DNA of 64,000 bases from Candidatus Zixiibacteriota bacterium (GCA_017999435.1 JAGNLV010000001.1:156501-220500), one strand, 5' to 3'. Shown: positions 1 to 8,766, counted from the stretch's first letter. Numbers and translations: made by a program. Notes: generated from the letters alone by a model not told the origin.

Positions 1-27
1 GAGCACGAGAACCGCCGGCCGCCTCAT
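1..27 (-). CDS. start of an unidentified gene, cut by the window edge
   Basis: An ATG at 27 overlaps the TGA stop of the upstream leftward gene (24-26) in an ATGA arrangement, and nine codons (MRRPAVLVL) are open to the window edge. The coupling suggests that the membrane-module operon continues outside the window. The residues do not match the start of protein D (MDHFALWLG), so this is not obviously a second D. Nothing more can be said from nine codons. Confidence 0.4.
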
Positions 28-989
28 GCGCCCTGCCCCCGGCTCTTCCGCCGCGCCATGAAGAATGAGAAGTTGCCGATCAGAATGAAGGCGATGATGA
101 CCATGTGCGAGAGCGTCTGCGGCCCCATCATGCGCAGCCCCGGCGTGTCCATCCCCGCCAGCCGGTCGCGGTAGTTGTGCGCCAGTTCCGACTCATACTC
201 GGCCGCCCCTTTGACGCCGCCGAGAATGCCGACAATCTGCTTGGGATAGTACGGGTAAATCTCCGGCGCCACCACGGCCGCGACCCCGCCCGCGATCGGC
301 ACCCCGCCCGGGTCGCCGACAAACAGGATCCACTCCTTCACCCCGGGCTTGCCGCCGCCGATGGAAATGACCAGTTCGACGTCCCGCACCGATTTGACCC
401 CCTCGAGGACGGGGATGTCGCTGTACGGCCGGTTGTCGATGTCGGTCGGGAACATCTTCTTCAGGTCGGTGACGATCACGTTGAGCACGCCCTCGTTGCC
501 CGCTTTGTAACCGAGCACGACGTAGTCCTCCCCGGGCCGCTTGTCGGGGAACTCGCGCGCGATGACGTTCTCGAGAGTCTGCGTCATGAGCGCCTGCCCG
601 GTGGCCCAGAGCGACATGAAGATCACTTTGTGTCCGCGCAGCATCGCGTGGCGCGTGATCGCGTTCGCCATCGGCTGCACTTCGGGCGCCATGGCCGGGT
701 CAAAATCGAACGAGATCAGGATATGCGCGCCCGCGGGGATGCTCTCCAACTTGTCGTACAGCCGCTTCACCACCGGCGTCGCTTTCTCCGTGAACGTAAT
801 CGGAAACAGAAGCGGGGCGGCGACGGCGAGGAAGATAAAGATGAAAATCACGCGCCGCCCGACCTCTTTCCCCTGAAAGCTGCGGACAAAGAGCCAGAGG
901 AGCCCGCCGCCGATCACCAGCAGCGACACGGCCCGGCCGATATCGGCCGCCGCCACCAGGGGCGCCGTCAGCCACGGAAACACCGTCAT
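24..989 (-). CDS. membrane protein, family C copy 2 (unknown function)
   Basis: A 321-residue protein with hydrophobic segments near residues 10-35 and 45-62 and one near the C-terminus (about 293-310), flanking a soluble central domain of roughly 220 residues. It is a clear paralogue of the protein at 3573-4583: both share a block of the form LxSFDxDPAxAPExQPMA early in the central domain, a Tyr-Pro-Tyr motif late in it, and a C-terminal helix with FILIGN. The start overlaps the stop of the B2 gene by four bases (ATGA), so the two are probably translationally coupled. I do not recognise a catalytic motif. The layout suggests a membrane-anchored extracytoplasmic domain, perhaps a subunit of a complex with the neighbouring A and B proteins. 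Confidence 0.85.
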   Translation of the reverse strand: MTVFPWLTAPLVAAADIGRAVSLLVIGGGLLWLFVRSFQGKEVGRRVIFIFIFLAVAAPLLFPITFTEKATPVVKRLYDKLESIPAGAHILISFDFDPAMAPEVQPMANAITRHAMLRGHKVIFMSLWATGQALMTQTLENVIAREFPDKRPGEDYVVLGYKAGNEGVLNVIVTDLKKMFPTDIDNRPYSDIPVLEGVKSVRDVELVISIGGGKPGVKEWILFVGDPGGVPIAGGVAAVVAPEIYPYYPKQIVGILGGVKGAAEYESELAHNYRDRLAGMDTPGLRMMGPQTLSHMVIIAFILIGNFSFFMARRKSRGQGA

Positions 990-1660
990 CGCTCCTCCCC
1001 GAGGTACGAGCGTTCAATCCCGAGGATGATGCGCAGCGACATGGCCACCACGCCCAGCCCGATCCCGATCATGATCGCCCGCTGTCCCGCGAGATTCGGC
1101 GCGTTCATGATCCACATGGCCAGGTTGGGGATCTCGAGCACCGACAGCGACTCGGGCATCCACGACGTCAGGTACATCCCGAAGGGCGTCCGCCCGATCA
1201 GGATGATCGTCGCCGCGACCAGCAGTATCGTCGCCTCGCGGTTCTTCGCCCGGAACGCCCGGTACGAGGCCGAGGCGACAAAGAAAGCCAAAAGCGAGTA
1301 CATCGTCGCCCCCAGCGGCACGAGGACATAGTCGAAAATGAGCTGAAACAGCGACCCGGATTCGGTCGGCGCGGCGGCGATTCCTCCCGGGTTCCCGAGC
1401 TTGAACAGCCCGATCACCAGCATCCCGAGGAATCCGCCCAGGGTGACGATCGAATAGCCCCAGTCGGTCTGGCGGCGCGACAGCTTCGTCACGTGCACGC
1501 GCAGCAGGTTCCCGCCGCCCAGAAAGAACGCGAACACGGCGATGATATCGAAGAAGACCGTGAAGTCCTCGCCGAGGTTCTCAATCGGCGGGATGAACAC
1601 GGCGAAAATGAGCAGCATCCCGATAAAGAACGTGATGAACAGCGGTACTTCGCGTCTCAT
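986..1660 (-). CDS. polytopic membrane protein, family B copy 2 (unknown function)
   Basis: A 224-residue protein with about six hydrophobic segments (near 7-25, 35-52, 70-88, 112-132, 145-160, 195-212). It begins MRREVPL like its paralogue at 4587-5234. The most conserved part is the second half: a Phe-Val-Ala-Ser-Ala-Ser-Tyr-Arg stretch in a predicted helix, then AGQRAIMIGI and LRIILGIER near the C-terminus. The ATG overlaps the end of the A2 gene (1657-2895) by four bases and its stop overlaps the C2 start. This tight coupling implies a stoichiometric complex. No family of known function is recognised. Confidence 0.85.
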   Translation of the reverse strand: MRREVPLFITFFIGMLLIFAVFIPPIENLGEDFTVFFDIIAVFAFFLGGGNLLRVHVTKLSRRQTDWGYSIVTLGGFLGMLVIGLFKLGNPGGIAAAPTESGSLFQLIFDYVLVPLGATMYSLLAFFVASASYRAFRAKNREATILLVAATIILIGRTPFGMYLTSWMPESLSVLEIPNLAMWIMNAPNLAGQRAIMIGIGLGVVAMSLRIILGIERSYLGEER

Positions 1661-2895
1661 ATCGTCGAAAACACCTTCGTGAGCCAGCGCCAGACGGCGT
1701 CGGCGGTTTCACTTCCCAGACCGGCGAGCGTGGCCGCGGCCACGCCGACCAAAATCGCGGCCAGCGCAATCCCTTTCCCCACGTCCTGCCCCTTGAGCGA
1801 TCCCAACGCTTTCGGCTCCCCGGACAGGTAGGCGGAGGCGGCGAACAGCTCCTCGCCGATGAGGGTGAAATCGCAGGCGGCGACAAAGAAGGGCAGTTGC
1901 GCAGGGCGGGCCGTCCCGGCGATCTGGATCGCCCCGACCGAGTTGCCCGCCTCCGCCAGGATGAGCGACTCGGCAAAGAACGCCCCGAGGAGAAACACGG
2001 TCGCCGGTTTCTCCCGCACCATGATGCCGTCCACCGCCGCAACGTACCCGAACTGCTCGTCGGTGATATACTGCACCATCTCGTCGCTGTAGCCGTCCGG
2101 ACGGCCGGCTGCCTGGTAGCCGGCTTTGATGGTCTCGCGCCCGGCCGTCATCACCAGCGACCGCGAGACCGGCATCCGGATCTTGGTGTCGTAGTCGGCC
2201 ACCTGGCGGGCCACCCGGCCGAGAATGGTGATTGCCGCCAGCGTCTGCACGTCGTCCATGTCCTGGATACCGGGAATGTAGAGGATGGGCCGCCCCATTT
2301 CGGTCGCCCGGCCGATCGCCTCGTCGACCGCTTCCAACCCCGCGATCGGCCGGATGAACAGCCGGCGGCCGGCTTTGGCCGCCTGAATGAAATACACGAC
2401 CGCGCCGCCGATCACGAGGGCCAGCAGGAACAGCCACTTGCGCCCGAAGTTGATCCACTCCCGGTCGGGCGCCACGGCCTCGGTCGGCGCCGAGGCCGCC
2501 GTGTCGCCGCGCGACAGGGCCGCGACGATATATCGGTACGCGGTCCCGCGTGCCAGCCCCTCATCGGCGTAGGCGTTCGTCTGCGACGGGACAGACGCGA
2601 CGGAGTCGAACGAACCCTGGGCCGCCTGGCGGTAAATGATGTACCCCTGCACCTCGCCGTCCCCCAGCCGGTCGTCGATCGACGGCACCCAGGTGAGATC
2701 CAGCCGCTCGCCATCGTCGTACTCGTGATCGCTCGCCAGCACCGACGTGGGGGGCGCGACGGGTGCGCCTGTGCCCGGCCCGGCCGCACGATCGGGTACT
2801 TGTCCGTACACGGACCCGGCCGCTATGAGGCCCAGGGCGAGCAAGAACAGGCAGGAGCGACCGTGCGGTGCTGATGTCGTGTTCCCGAGTGGCAC
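1657..2895 (-). CDS. secreted/membrane protein with FnIII domain, family A copy 2
   Basis: I place the start at the GTG at 2895, which shares its G with the TAG stop of the upstream gene (TAGTG) and opens directly onto a signal peptide (about residues 13-32). This gives 412 residues; the open frame extends much further upstream, but that part overlaps gene D. After the signal peptide comes a fibronectin type III-like domain (about 40-140), a membrane helix (about 150-168), then a conserved domain of roughly 200 residues starting at RRLFIRPIAGLEAVDEA and containing AIQIAGTA and LIGEELFAASAYLS, and a final hydrophobic segment. The conserved domain resembles what I recall as Pfam DUF6754; this should be checked. 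It is the paralogue of 5237-6544. Function unknown. Confidence 0.8.
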   Translation of the reverse strand: MPLGNTTSAPHGRSCLFLLALGLIAAGSVYGQVPDRAAGPGTGAPVAPPTSVLASDHEYDDGERLDLTWVPSIDDRLGDGEVQGYIIYRQAAQGSFDSVASVPSQTNAYADEGLARGTAYRYIVAALSRGDTAASAPTEAVAPDREWINFGRKWLFLLALVIGGAVVYFIQAAKAGRRLFIRPIAGLEAVDEAIGRATEMGRPILYIPGIQDMDDVQTLAAITILGRVARQVADYDTKIRMPVSRSLVMTAGRETIKAGYQAAGRPDGYSDEMVQYITDEQFGYVAAVDGIMVREKPATVFLLGAFFAESLILAEAGNSVGAIQIAGTARPAQLPFFVAACDFTLIGEELFAASAYLSGEPKALGSLKGQDVGKGIALAAILVGVAAATLAGLGSETADAVWRWLTKVFSTI

Positions 2896-3563
2896 TAGCG
2901 TATCAACACCAACCAGTCTCCGAAGAGGAAGTCGATCCGTCCGATCAGCAGCGACATACGGCTCATCACCGTATAGCCGAAGGAGGCGCCGAACGTGACC
3001 ATGAGAAACAGAATTCCCAGGCGCGCGGCGACTCCGAACGCGCCCCGGTGTTCCTTGCTGAAAAAGAAGTACACGAGCCCGGCGATCGTCCCGACCGCAA
3101 CCACGGTGCTGCCGATGATGTCGCCGGCCGACGCGGCGAAGTCGGGCCCGAAGAGGGGCCGGATAGTGCCACGCACCTGCTCCATGATGTTCGAGGAGAA
3201 GAAGATCATCATATAGAGGCCGGAGGTGGCGCCGACGATGAAGGCCAGCGGCCAGCGGGAAATCCAGCCCACCTTCGGGACCAGCCGCATGAGCATGAGC
3301 AGGCCCAGGACGCCCCCCACGAGCAACCAGTAGTTCGGCTCGCGGGTGATCGATTCGCCCGCCTGGTTGACTTCCTGAAGCGGGAACAGCCCCACAATCA
3401 GCACCCGGTAGAGGCTCTCCCAGAAGGAGACCACGAACCAGTAACCGGCGGAAATACCGATGAAGATCGCCTCGCAGAGCTTGTACCACGGGTTGTCCCG
3501 GTAGAGGAAGGAGACGATCCCGAGAGTGAGAAACGCGCCGAGCCAGAGAGCGAAGTGATCCAT
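2895..3563 (-). CDS. polytopic membrane protein D (unknown function)
   Basis: A 222-residue protein with about six to seven hydrophobic segments (near 5-20, 32-50, 82-95, 105-125, 148-168, 178-198). It has no recognised motif. It sits between the two A-B-C sets, ten bases after the end of C1 and sharing one base with the start of A2, so it belongs to the same operon. Unlike A, B and C it occurs only once here. A role as membrane partner of the A-B-C proteins is inferred from position only. Confidence 0.8.
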   Translation of the reverse strand: MDHFALWLGAFLTLGIVSFLYRDNPWYKLCEAIFIGISAGYWFVVSFWESLYRVLIVGLFPLQEVNQAGESITREPNYWLLVGGVLGLLMLMRLVPKVGWISRWPLAFIVGATSGLYMMIFFSSNIMEQVRGTIRPLFGPDFAASAGDIIGSTVVAVGTIAGLVYFFFSKEHRGAFGVAARLGILFLMVTFGASFGYTVMSRMSLLIGRIDFLFGDWLVLIR

Positions 3564-3572
3564 GCTGCCCGC

Positions 3573-4583
3573 TCAACCTTTCCGTTGCGGTTTCCGCCCG
3601 CCGAGGAAGAAGGCGGCGTTGCCGATGAGAATGAAGCCGATCACGACGACGTGGGCGAACGACTGGGAGAGCATGTAGCGGGTGCCTTTGCCCTCGTAGC
3701 CGGCGAGCAGCTCAAACTGCGCGGCGCCGCTCATGCCGCCCATGAGCCCGATCAACTGCCCGGTATTCCAGTACGGGTACATTTGCGGCGCCTGCACGGC
3801 GGTGTTGCCCGCACCCATCCGCAAGCCGAATTTCCCCACCGCCACGAGCACCCACTCCTGGGTGCCGGGGTAGCCGGCCGAGAGATTGAAGGCGTAGTCG
3901 ACATTCGAGAAGTTCTTCACGTTGCGCACGAGCGGAAGGTCGCCGTAGGCCCGCCCCGACATATCGCGCGGGAACATGGACTGGAAGCTCGAACCCATGC
4001 GCTGGATGACGAATTCATTGCCCACCTGGTAGCCAAAATTCAGATAGTCGACGCCGTACTCGAGGTGTTTGGCCGCGATCTCCGGCCTCGCGAGCACCTT
4101 CGCGAGCGCCTGGTTCGCCTGCTGAGGCCCCTGCGGCCAGAGGCCCATGATCACGACCTTGAGATCCCGCTGGAAGGCGAGGTAGAGAAAGGCCTCGGCC
4201 ATCGGCTGCAGCTCCGGCGCGCTGGCCGGATCGTAGTCGAACGACACCAGCACCCGCGATCCCGCCGGCAGCTCCCCTACCGCATCGTACACCTGCCGCA
4301 CCTCCGGCGAGATCGTCATCCGCTGCTCGAGCGACATGAACAGCGGCAGCAGCACGGCCAGGCCGACAAACAAGAAAACAATGCGCCGGTCGACCAGTCG
4401 GCCGCGGATTGTCCGGACGAGGATGTAGAGGAGGGCCAGCCCGATCAGAACCATAATGATGGTCGACACGAGAGGCGAAAACGACACCGCCCCCAGCCGC
4501 CCGGCGCCCCGGCCGAGGTACACGATGACCGCCGCAGCCGCCAGCACCGTCAGCACGAGAATCTCCTTGAAACGCGTGCTCAT
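3573..4583 (-). CDS. membrane protein, family C copy 1 (unknown function)
   Basis: A 336-residue protein with N-terminal hydrophobic segments near 8-24, 40-58 and 68-84, a soluble domain from about 90 to 300, and a C-terminal helix near 308-325 followed by basic residues. Compared with copy 2 at 24-989 it has an extra N-terminal hydrophobic stretch, but the central domain aligns throughout, including the SFDxDP block and the C-terminal FILIGN helix. It begins three bases after the B1 stop. No known catalytic signature is visible. The central domain could be an extracytoplasmic sensor or assembly domain. Confidence 0.85.
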   Translation of the reverse strand: MSTRFKEILVLTVLAAAAVIVYLGRGAGRLGAVSFSPLVSTIIMVLIGLALLYILVRTIRGRLVDRRIVFLFVGLAVLLPLFMSLEQRMTISPEVRQVYDAVGELPAGSRVLVSFDYDPASAPELQPMAEAFLYLAFQRDLKVVIMGLWPQGPQQANQALAKVLARPEIAAKHLEYGVDYLNFGYQVGNEFVIQRMGSSFQSMFPRDMSGRAYGDLPLVRNVKNFSNVDYAFNLSAGYPGTQEWVLVAVGKFGLRMGAGNTAVQAPQMYPYWNTGQLIGLMGGMSGAAQFELLAGYEGKGTRYMLSQSFAHVVVIGFILIGNAAFFLGGRKPQRKG

Positions 4584-4586
4584 AGA

Positions 4587-5234
4587 TCAGTCTCCCCCCA
4601 GGTGCGCCCGCTCGATCCCGAGGATGATCCGGAGCGCGGTGGAGACGATTCCGAGGGCGATGCCGATCATGATGGCCCGCTGACCCGCCGTCTGCGGGTA
4701 CGTCATAATGGCGTCGGCCCAGGCCGACGCCCGCCAGCCCTCCGGCAGAAAACCGGTGAGCACATCCCCCACCGGCACCCGCCCGAGCATGACCAGGAAA
4801 GCCGCGACCAGCAGGAGGGTCGCTTCGAGATTGCGGGCGCGAAACGCCCGGTACGAGGCCGAGGCGACGAAGAACGCCAGGATAGCGTACATCGTCGACG
4901 AGAGCGGGTTGTAGATGTTTACGTAGAGCCAGTCGAACGACGTCCCCGGGTCGCGGTAGTCGGAGCCGGCGGAGAAGCCGATGACGGCGACGAGCAGGAA
5001 CGAGGCAATGACCACAACCGAGTACCACCAGTCGCCCCGTCGCCGCGCCACCGACTGGATCGACAGCTTCATCAGGTTGAGCGCCCCCAGCCAGATCGCA
5101 AAAGCCCCGACAATGGAAAACCACTCCGAGAACCACCCCTCCAGCCGGTTGAAGGGAAAGTGGGGGATGAAGTACTGGACGACGAAGACGAGGCCGACAA
5201 CGAAGGTGATGACGAGCGGTACTTCCCGGCGCAT
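4587..5234 (-). CDS. polytopic membrane protein, family B copy 1 (unknown function)
   Basis: The start is taken as the ATG at 5234, which begins MRREVPL exactly like the paralogue at 986-1660 and lies two bases after the A1 stop; this gives 215 residues. Five to six membrane helices are predicted. The conserved C-terminal half again shows FVASASYRAFRA, AGQRAIMIGIALG and LRIILGIER. The upstream open frame is an overprint of the A1 gene and is not used. Function unknown; gene order A-B-C is the same as in the second set. Confidence 0.85.
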   Translation of the reverse strand: MRREVPLVITFVVGLVFVVQYFIPHFPFNRLEGWFSEWFSIVGAFAIWLGALNLMKLSIQSVARRRGDWWYSVVVIASFLLVAVIGFSAGSDYRDPGTSFDWLYVNIYNPLSSTMYAILAFFVASASYRAFRARNLEATLLLVAAFLVMLGRVPVGDVLTGFLPEGWRASAWADAIMTYPQTAGQRAIMIGIALGIVSTALRIILGIERAHLGGD

Positions 5235-5236
5235 GA

Positions 5237-6544
5237 TCACTCCCCGGTGCTGAACAGGTTGGAGAAATGCCAGTCCCACCCGAAGAGCGGGTTGCCGAAG
5301 GTCTCGAGGAGGAGGCCGATGATGAGGGCGATGAGGATGATGGCCTTGCCGATATCCTGCCCCTTGAGCGATCCCAGCAGCCGGGGCTCGCGCGAGAGGT
5401 AGGCCGAGGCGGCGAACAACTCTTCCCCGATCAGGGTATAGTCGCAGGAGGCGACGAAGAAGGGTAACTGGGCCGGTTCGGCCGTGCCCGCAATCTGGAT
5501 CGCGCCGATCGAATTGCCGGTCTCGGCGAGGACCAGCGATTCGGCGAAGAACTGCCCCATGTAGAAAATGGTCGCCGGCCGCTCGCGCGTCACCATGCCG
5601 TCGATCCCCGCGGCGTAGCCGAATTGGTCGTCGGTCAGGTAGTGCACCTGATCCTCGTGGAAGGAGTCCGGGCGGCCCGCTTTCAGATAGGCCTCCTTGA
5701 CCACCTCCTTGCTCGTCACCATCACCAGCGAGCGGGCCACCGGCACGTCCAGCCGCGCTTCGTACTGGGCCGACATCTCGGCCACCCGGCTGAGGATGGT
5801 CACCGCGGCGATCGTCTGGACATTGTCCATGTCGGAGATGCCCGGGACGTAGAATATCTTTTTGCCCATCTCGGTGGCCCGGCCGACGGCCTCGTCGACC
5901 GCCTCCAGCCCGGCGATTTTCCGAATGAAGAGCCGCTTGCCGGCCTGCGCGCGCCGGATGTAGTAGACGATGAAGCCCGACAGGAGCAGCACGCCGACAA
6001 AGACGTTGATGCGGCCGAGATTGAACCACTGGGCCGACGACCGCACCGGCCCGACCGGCGCCGACTCGGCCTCCGCCACCGCCAGCGTCGCCCCGTTGAG
6101 CCGGACCGTGTTAGCCGCGACGACCTTGTAGAAATACTGCCGGTCATCGCTCACATTGCCGTCCTGGTACAGATCCTGCCCGGCCGTCGCGCCGCCGATT
6201 TCGGTAAACTCCCCCGGTCTCCCGTCCTGGGCCTCGGCCCGCAGCACACGGTAGGCCGTCACCCCGCCCGCCGCATCGTCGGGCGACAGCACCCAGCGGA
6301 CCGTGATCGACCCGCCCGCGTCATTCGGCGTGTCTTTCGCCTCGATACTGCCCGGCGGGGCCGGCCGCAGCGCGGTCACCGCCCCATCGGCCCCGACCGT
6401 GACGGAATCCGTCGCCGAGGAGTCGGAAAGCGCTTGGGCGATGGCCGGCGCCGGGGCGGAGGCCGTCAGGACCAGAGCAAACACCAGAGCGAGAGGGAAA
6501 ACCGGAGGAAAGATCCAGAGAGGGCGTGTGGGGCGAACGGGCAA
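5237..6544 (-). CDS. secreted/membrane protein with FnIII domain, family A copy 1
   Basis: The start is taken as the TTG at 6544, because a GGGAG ribosome-binding site lies six bases upstream and the protein then opens with a plausible signal peptide ending near AIAQ; this gives 435 residues. The frame is open up to 6673, but that extension is Arg- and Ala-rich and looks non-coding. Layout: signal peptide (1-37), FnIII-like domain (about 60-165), membrane helix (about 178-197), a conserved DUF6754-like domain (about 205-400), and a C-terminal hydrophobic segment. It is the first gene of the leftward operon and has the best promoter of the region upstream. Function unknown. Confidence 0.8.
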   Translation of the reverse strand: MPVRPTRPLWIFPPVFPLALVFALVLTASAPAPAIAQALSDSSATDSVTVGADGAVTALRPAPPGSIEAKDTPNDAGGSITVRWVLSPDDAAGGVTAYRVLRAEAQDGRPGEFTEIGGATAGQDLYQDGNVSDDRQYFYKVVAANTVRLNGATLAVAEAESAPVGPVRSSAQWFNLGRINVFVGVLLLSGFIVYYIRRAQAGKRLFIRKIAGLEAVDEAVGRATEMGKKIFYVPGISDMDNVQTIAAVTILSRVAEMSAQYEARLDVPVARSLVMVTSKEVVKEAYLKAGRPDSFHEDQVHYLTDDQFGYAAGIDGMVTRERPATIFYMGQFFAESLVLAETGNSIGAIQIAGTAEPAQLPFFVASCDYTLIGEELFAASAYLSREPRLLGSLKGQDIGKAIILIALIIGLLLETFGNPLFGWDWHFSNLFSTGE

Positions 6545-6682
6545 TCTTGGCTCCCTTCGGGCTGACGGTGCAAATCGACCCGCGGACGAGGCCCCGCGGG
6601 CACACGACCCGGTCGAACGGTTGAACCGGCTGCCGCCGGCATCCGGGCAGCGCGCCGGCGCTGGGGCACACAATTAGCGTTG

Positions 6683-6711
6683 AATCTAGCCCGGCCGGCA
6701 GGCGGAGTCAA
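6683..6711 (-). promoter_or_regulatory. predicted promoter of the leftward A-B-C-D operon
   Basis: Reading leftward: TTGACT, 17-base spacer, TAGATT. The predicted start of transcription is near 6676, leaving a leader of about 130 bases before the TTG start at 6544. Confidence 0.6.
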
Positions 6712-6779
6712 GCGAAAAGTACCCTCGCGCAATCCCGGGCGCTCTCCGCACACCCCACCGACGCCTTCAAAAATCGCTC

Positions 6780-6809
6780 TTTACATCCCCGTCGCCGCCG
6801 TGTTATACT
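6780..6809 (+). promoter_or_regulatory. predicted promoter of the rightward ATPase operon
   Basis: TTTACA, 18-base spacer, TATACT; predicted start of transcription near 6816, about 100 bases before the ATG at 6916. Confidence 0.6.
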
Positions 6810-6915
6810 GACGATCTTGACACGGGCCGGGCCTCGGTGTGCTCTTTCGCACCCGTCCGGCGGCGTGTCCGCAAGAACCGAAGGGACATATTGGCGAGAA
6901 AGATAGGTACTCTCG

Positions 6916-8766
6916 ATGGCGAAATTTGACAATCCCGAGGACATTAGAATCATCGTTGCCACCGACTGCGGATCCACCACTACGAAAGCAATCCTCATTC
7001 AGTACATCGACGGGGAGTATCGTCTCACCACCCGCGGTGAGGCCCCGACTACGGTCGAAGCCCCCTTCGAGGACGTCACCATGGGGGTTCTCAACGCCGT
7101 GGCCGAAGTGGAGGAGCTCTCGGGGCGCAAGCTGCTGGACGATAACGGCCGCTTCATCACACCGGCCCAGGGGGACGTCGGCACCGACATCTACATCTCC
7201 ACCTCCTCGGCCGGCGGCGGGCTGCAGATGATGGTGGCGGGCGTGGTGCGGTCCATGACCGCCGAGTCGGCCGAGCGCGCGGCTCTGGGCGCGGGCGCAA
7301 TCGTCATGGACGTAATCGCGTCCAACGACAAACGCCTTCCCCACCAGCAGATCGAGCGCATCCGCCACCTCCGCCCCGACATGATCCTGCTCTCGGGCGG
7401 CATCGACGGGGGCACGACGACCCACGTCGTGGAACTGGCCGAGCTCATCTCCGCCGCCGATCCCCGGCCCCGGCTCGGCTCCTCCTACAAGCTACCCGTA
7501 ATCTACGCCGGCAACAAAGACGCCCGCGACGCCATCGCCGACACGCTCGCGGCGGAGGTCGACCTCAAGACGGTCGACAACCTCCGCCCCGTCCTCGAGC
7601 GCGAGAACCTCGGTCCCGCCCGCGAGGAAATCCATGAGTTGTTCATGGAGCACGTCATGGCCCAGGCGCCGGGGTACAAAAAGCTCATGTCCTGGTGCGA
7701 CGCTCCGATCATGCCGACGCCGGGCGCAGTCGGCCTCATCATCAAGACGATCGCCGACCAGTACGGCATCGAGGCGGTCGGCGTCGACATCGGCGGCGCC
7801 ACCACCGACGTTTTCTCGGTGTTCCGTCCCGAGGGGGGCGACGGGGTGTTCAACCGCACGGTTTCGGCTAACCTCGGCATGTCCTACTCCATTTCCAATG
7901 TCTTCGCCGAGGCGACCCTCCCCATGGTGATGCGCTGGGTGCCGTTCCGGATGGACGAGCGCGACCTGCGCAACCGGGTCAAGAACAAGATGATCCGTCC
8001 GACCACCATCCCCCAGTCGATGGAGGAACTCATATTCGAGCAGGCGATCGCCAAGGAAGCCCTGCGCCTGGCCTTCATCCAGCACAAGAACTTCGCCACC
8101 GTGCTGAAAGGCGTGCAGCAGCAGCGGACGATCGCCGATGCCTTTGAACAGACCGGCTCGGGCAAGACGATCGTCAACATGATGACGCTGAACATGCTGA
8201 TCGGCTCCGGGGGCGTTCTCTCACACGCCCCGCGCCGGCAGCAGGCCGCCCTCATGCTCATCGATGCGTTCCTGCCCGAGGGCGTGACCCGCCTGGCGGT
8301 GGATTCGATCTTCATGATGCCGCAGCTCGGCGTGCTCACCGAGGTCCAGCCGAAGGCGGCCACCGAGGTGTTCGAGAAGGACTGTCTCATTCACCTGGGC
8401 ACGTGCGTGGCGCCCGCCGGCACGTTCAAGAAGCCGGGACCGGTCATGAAGTACCGCATTTCGCTGCCGACCGGCGAGGTGTCGGGCGTGCTGAGCACTC
8501 TCGAGATGAAGAAATTCGAGCTCGGCGTGGGTCCCGACGGGCTGCCGCTCAAAGCCCGGGCCGTGCTCGAGCCCGAGCGCGGATTCGACGTCGGCGCCGG
8601 CAAAGGCAACAAGCTCGAGACCGACCTCTCCGGCGGCGTTGTCGGCATCATCCTCGACGGCCGGGGCCGCCCGTTCGACCTGTCCGAACTGATCGAGGAC
8701 GAGCGCGTCAGCAACCTCAAGAAGTGGATGATCGAGCTGGATATCTATCCGGCCGACAAGCTGTAA
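6916..8766 (+). CDS. MutL/GlmL-like ASKHA ATPase (glutamate mutase activator family)
   Basis: A 616-residue protein related to GlmL/MutL, the family named after the protein encoded with the B12-dependent glutamate mutase. Two ASKHA phosphate-binding signatures are visible: ATDCGSTTTKA (15-25) and DIGGATTDVF (291-300), with SGGIDGGTTTH at 160-170 between them. Family members are thought to act as ATP-driven chaperones, but no glutamate mutase MutS/MutE subunit, B12-binding DxHxxG motif or methylaspartase gene occurs in this window. The gene instead stands opposite the duplicated membrane module and upstream of two unknown genes, so its partner is probably different. Family assignment is good; the role is open. 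Confidence 0.85.
   Translation: MAKFDNPEDIRIIVATDCGSTTTKAILIQYIDGEYRLTTRGEAPTTVEAPFEDVTMGVLNAVAEVEELSGRKLLDDNGRFITPAQGDVGTDIYISTSSAGGGLQMMVAGVVRSMTAESAERAALGAGAIVMDVIASNDKRLPHQQIERIRHLRPDMILLSGGIDGGTTTHVVELAELISAADPRPRLGSSYKLPVIYAGNKDARDAIADTLAAEVDLKTVDNLRPVLERENLGPAREEIHELFMEHVMAQAPGYKKLMSWCDAPIMPTPGAVGLIIKTIADQYGIEAVGVDIGGATTDVFSVFRPEGGDGVFNRTVSANLGMSYSISNVFAEATLPMVMRWVPFRMDERDLRNRVKNKMIRPTTIPQSMEELIFEQAIAKEALRLAFIQHKNFATVLKGVQQQRTIADAFEQTGSGKTIVNMMTLNMLIGSGGVLSHAPRRQQAALMLIDAFLPEGVTRLAVDSIFMMPQLGVLTEVQPKAATEVFEKDCLIHLGTCVAPAGTFKKPGPVMKYRISLPTGEVSGVLSTLEMKKFELGVGPDGLPLKARAVLEPERGFDVGAGKGNKLETDLSGGVVGIILDGRGRPFDLSELIEDERVSNLKKWMIELDIYPADKL

Larger units (their letters stand above)
6545..6915. 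other. divergent intergenic region with two promoters
   Basis: This 371-base gap separates the leftward A-B-C-D operon from the rightward ATPase operon. It contains one promoter for each direction (6683-6711 leftward, 6780-6809 rightward). The leftward transcript would have a leader of about 130 bases that is very GC-rich and can form several hairpins, for example around CCCGCGG/CCGCGGG near 6580-6605. No known riboswitch pattern was recognised. The shared control region links the two gene sets. Confidence 0.6.

Noticed and set aside
2896-3576. Long N-terminal extension of the A2 gene up to 3576
   Set aside because: It overlaps gene D on the same strand in another frame and is Arg/Gly-rich without hydrophobic pattern; the GTG at 2895 followed by a signal peptide is a better start.
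2868-5402. 844-codon open frame on the plus strand
   Set aside because: It runs opposite to the A-B-C-D genes and has the His/Arg/Asp/Pro-rich composition of an antisense frame in GC-rich DNA; the same holds for 105-1331, 22486-24345, 30401-33046, 43497-45350, 48753-51245 and 60949-63519.
5235-6029. Long N-terminal extension of the B1 gene up to 6029
   Set aside because: It overprints the A1 gene; the paralogue begins at MRREVPL, matching the ATG at 5234.
6545-6673. N-terminal extension of A1 to 6673
   Set aside because: It would cover the leader and precede the signal peptide by 43 Arg/Ala-rich residues; the TTG at 6544 has a proper ribosome-binding site.
6916-8766. Glutamate mutase operon
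   Set aside because: Only the MutL/GlmL-like gene is present; no MutS/MutE or methylaspartase sequences were seen in the window.
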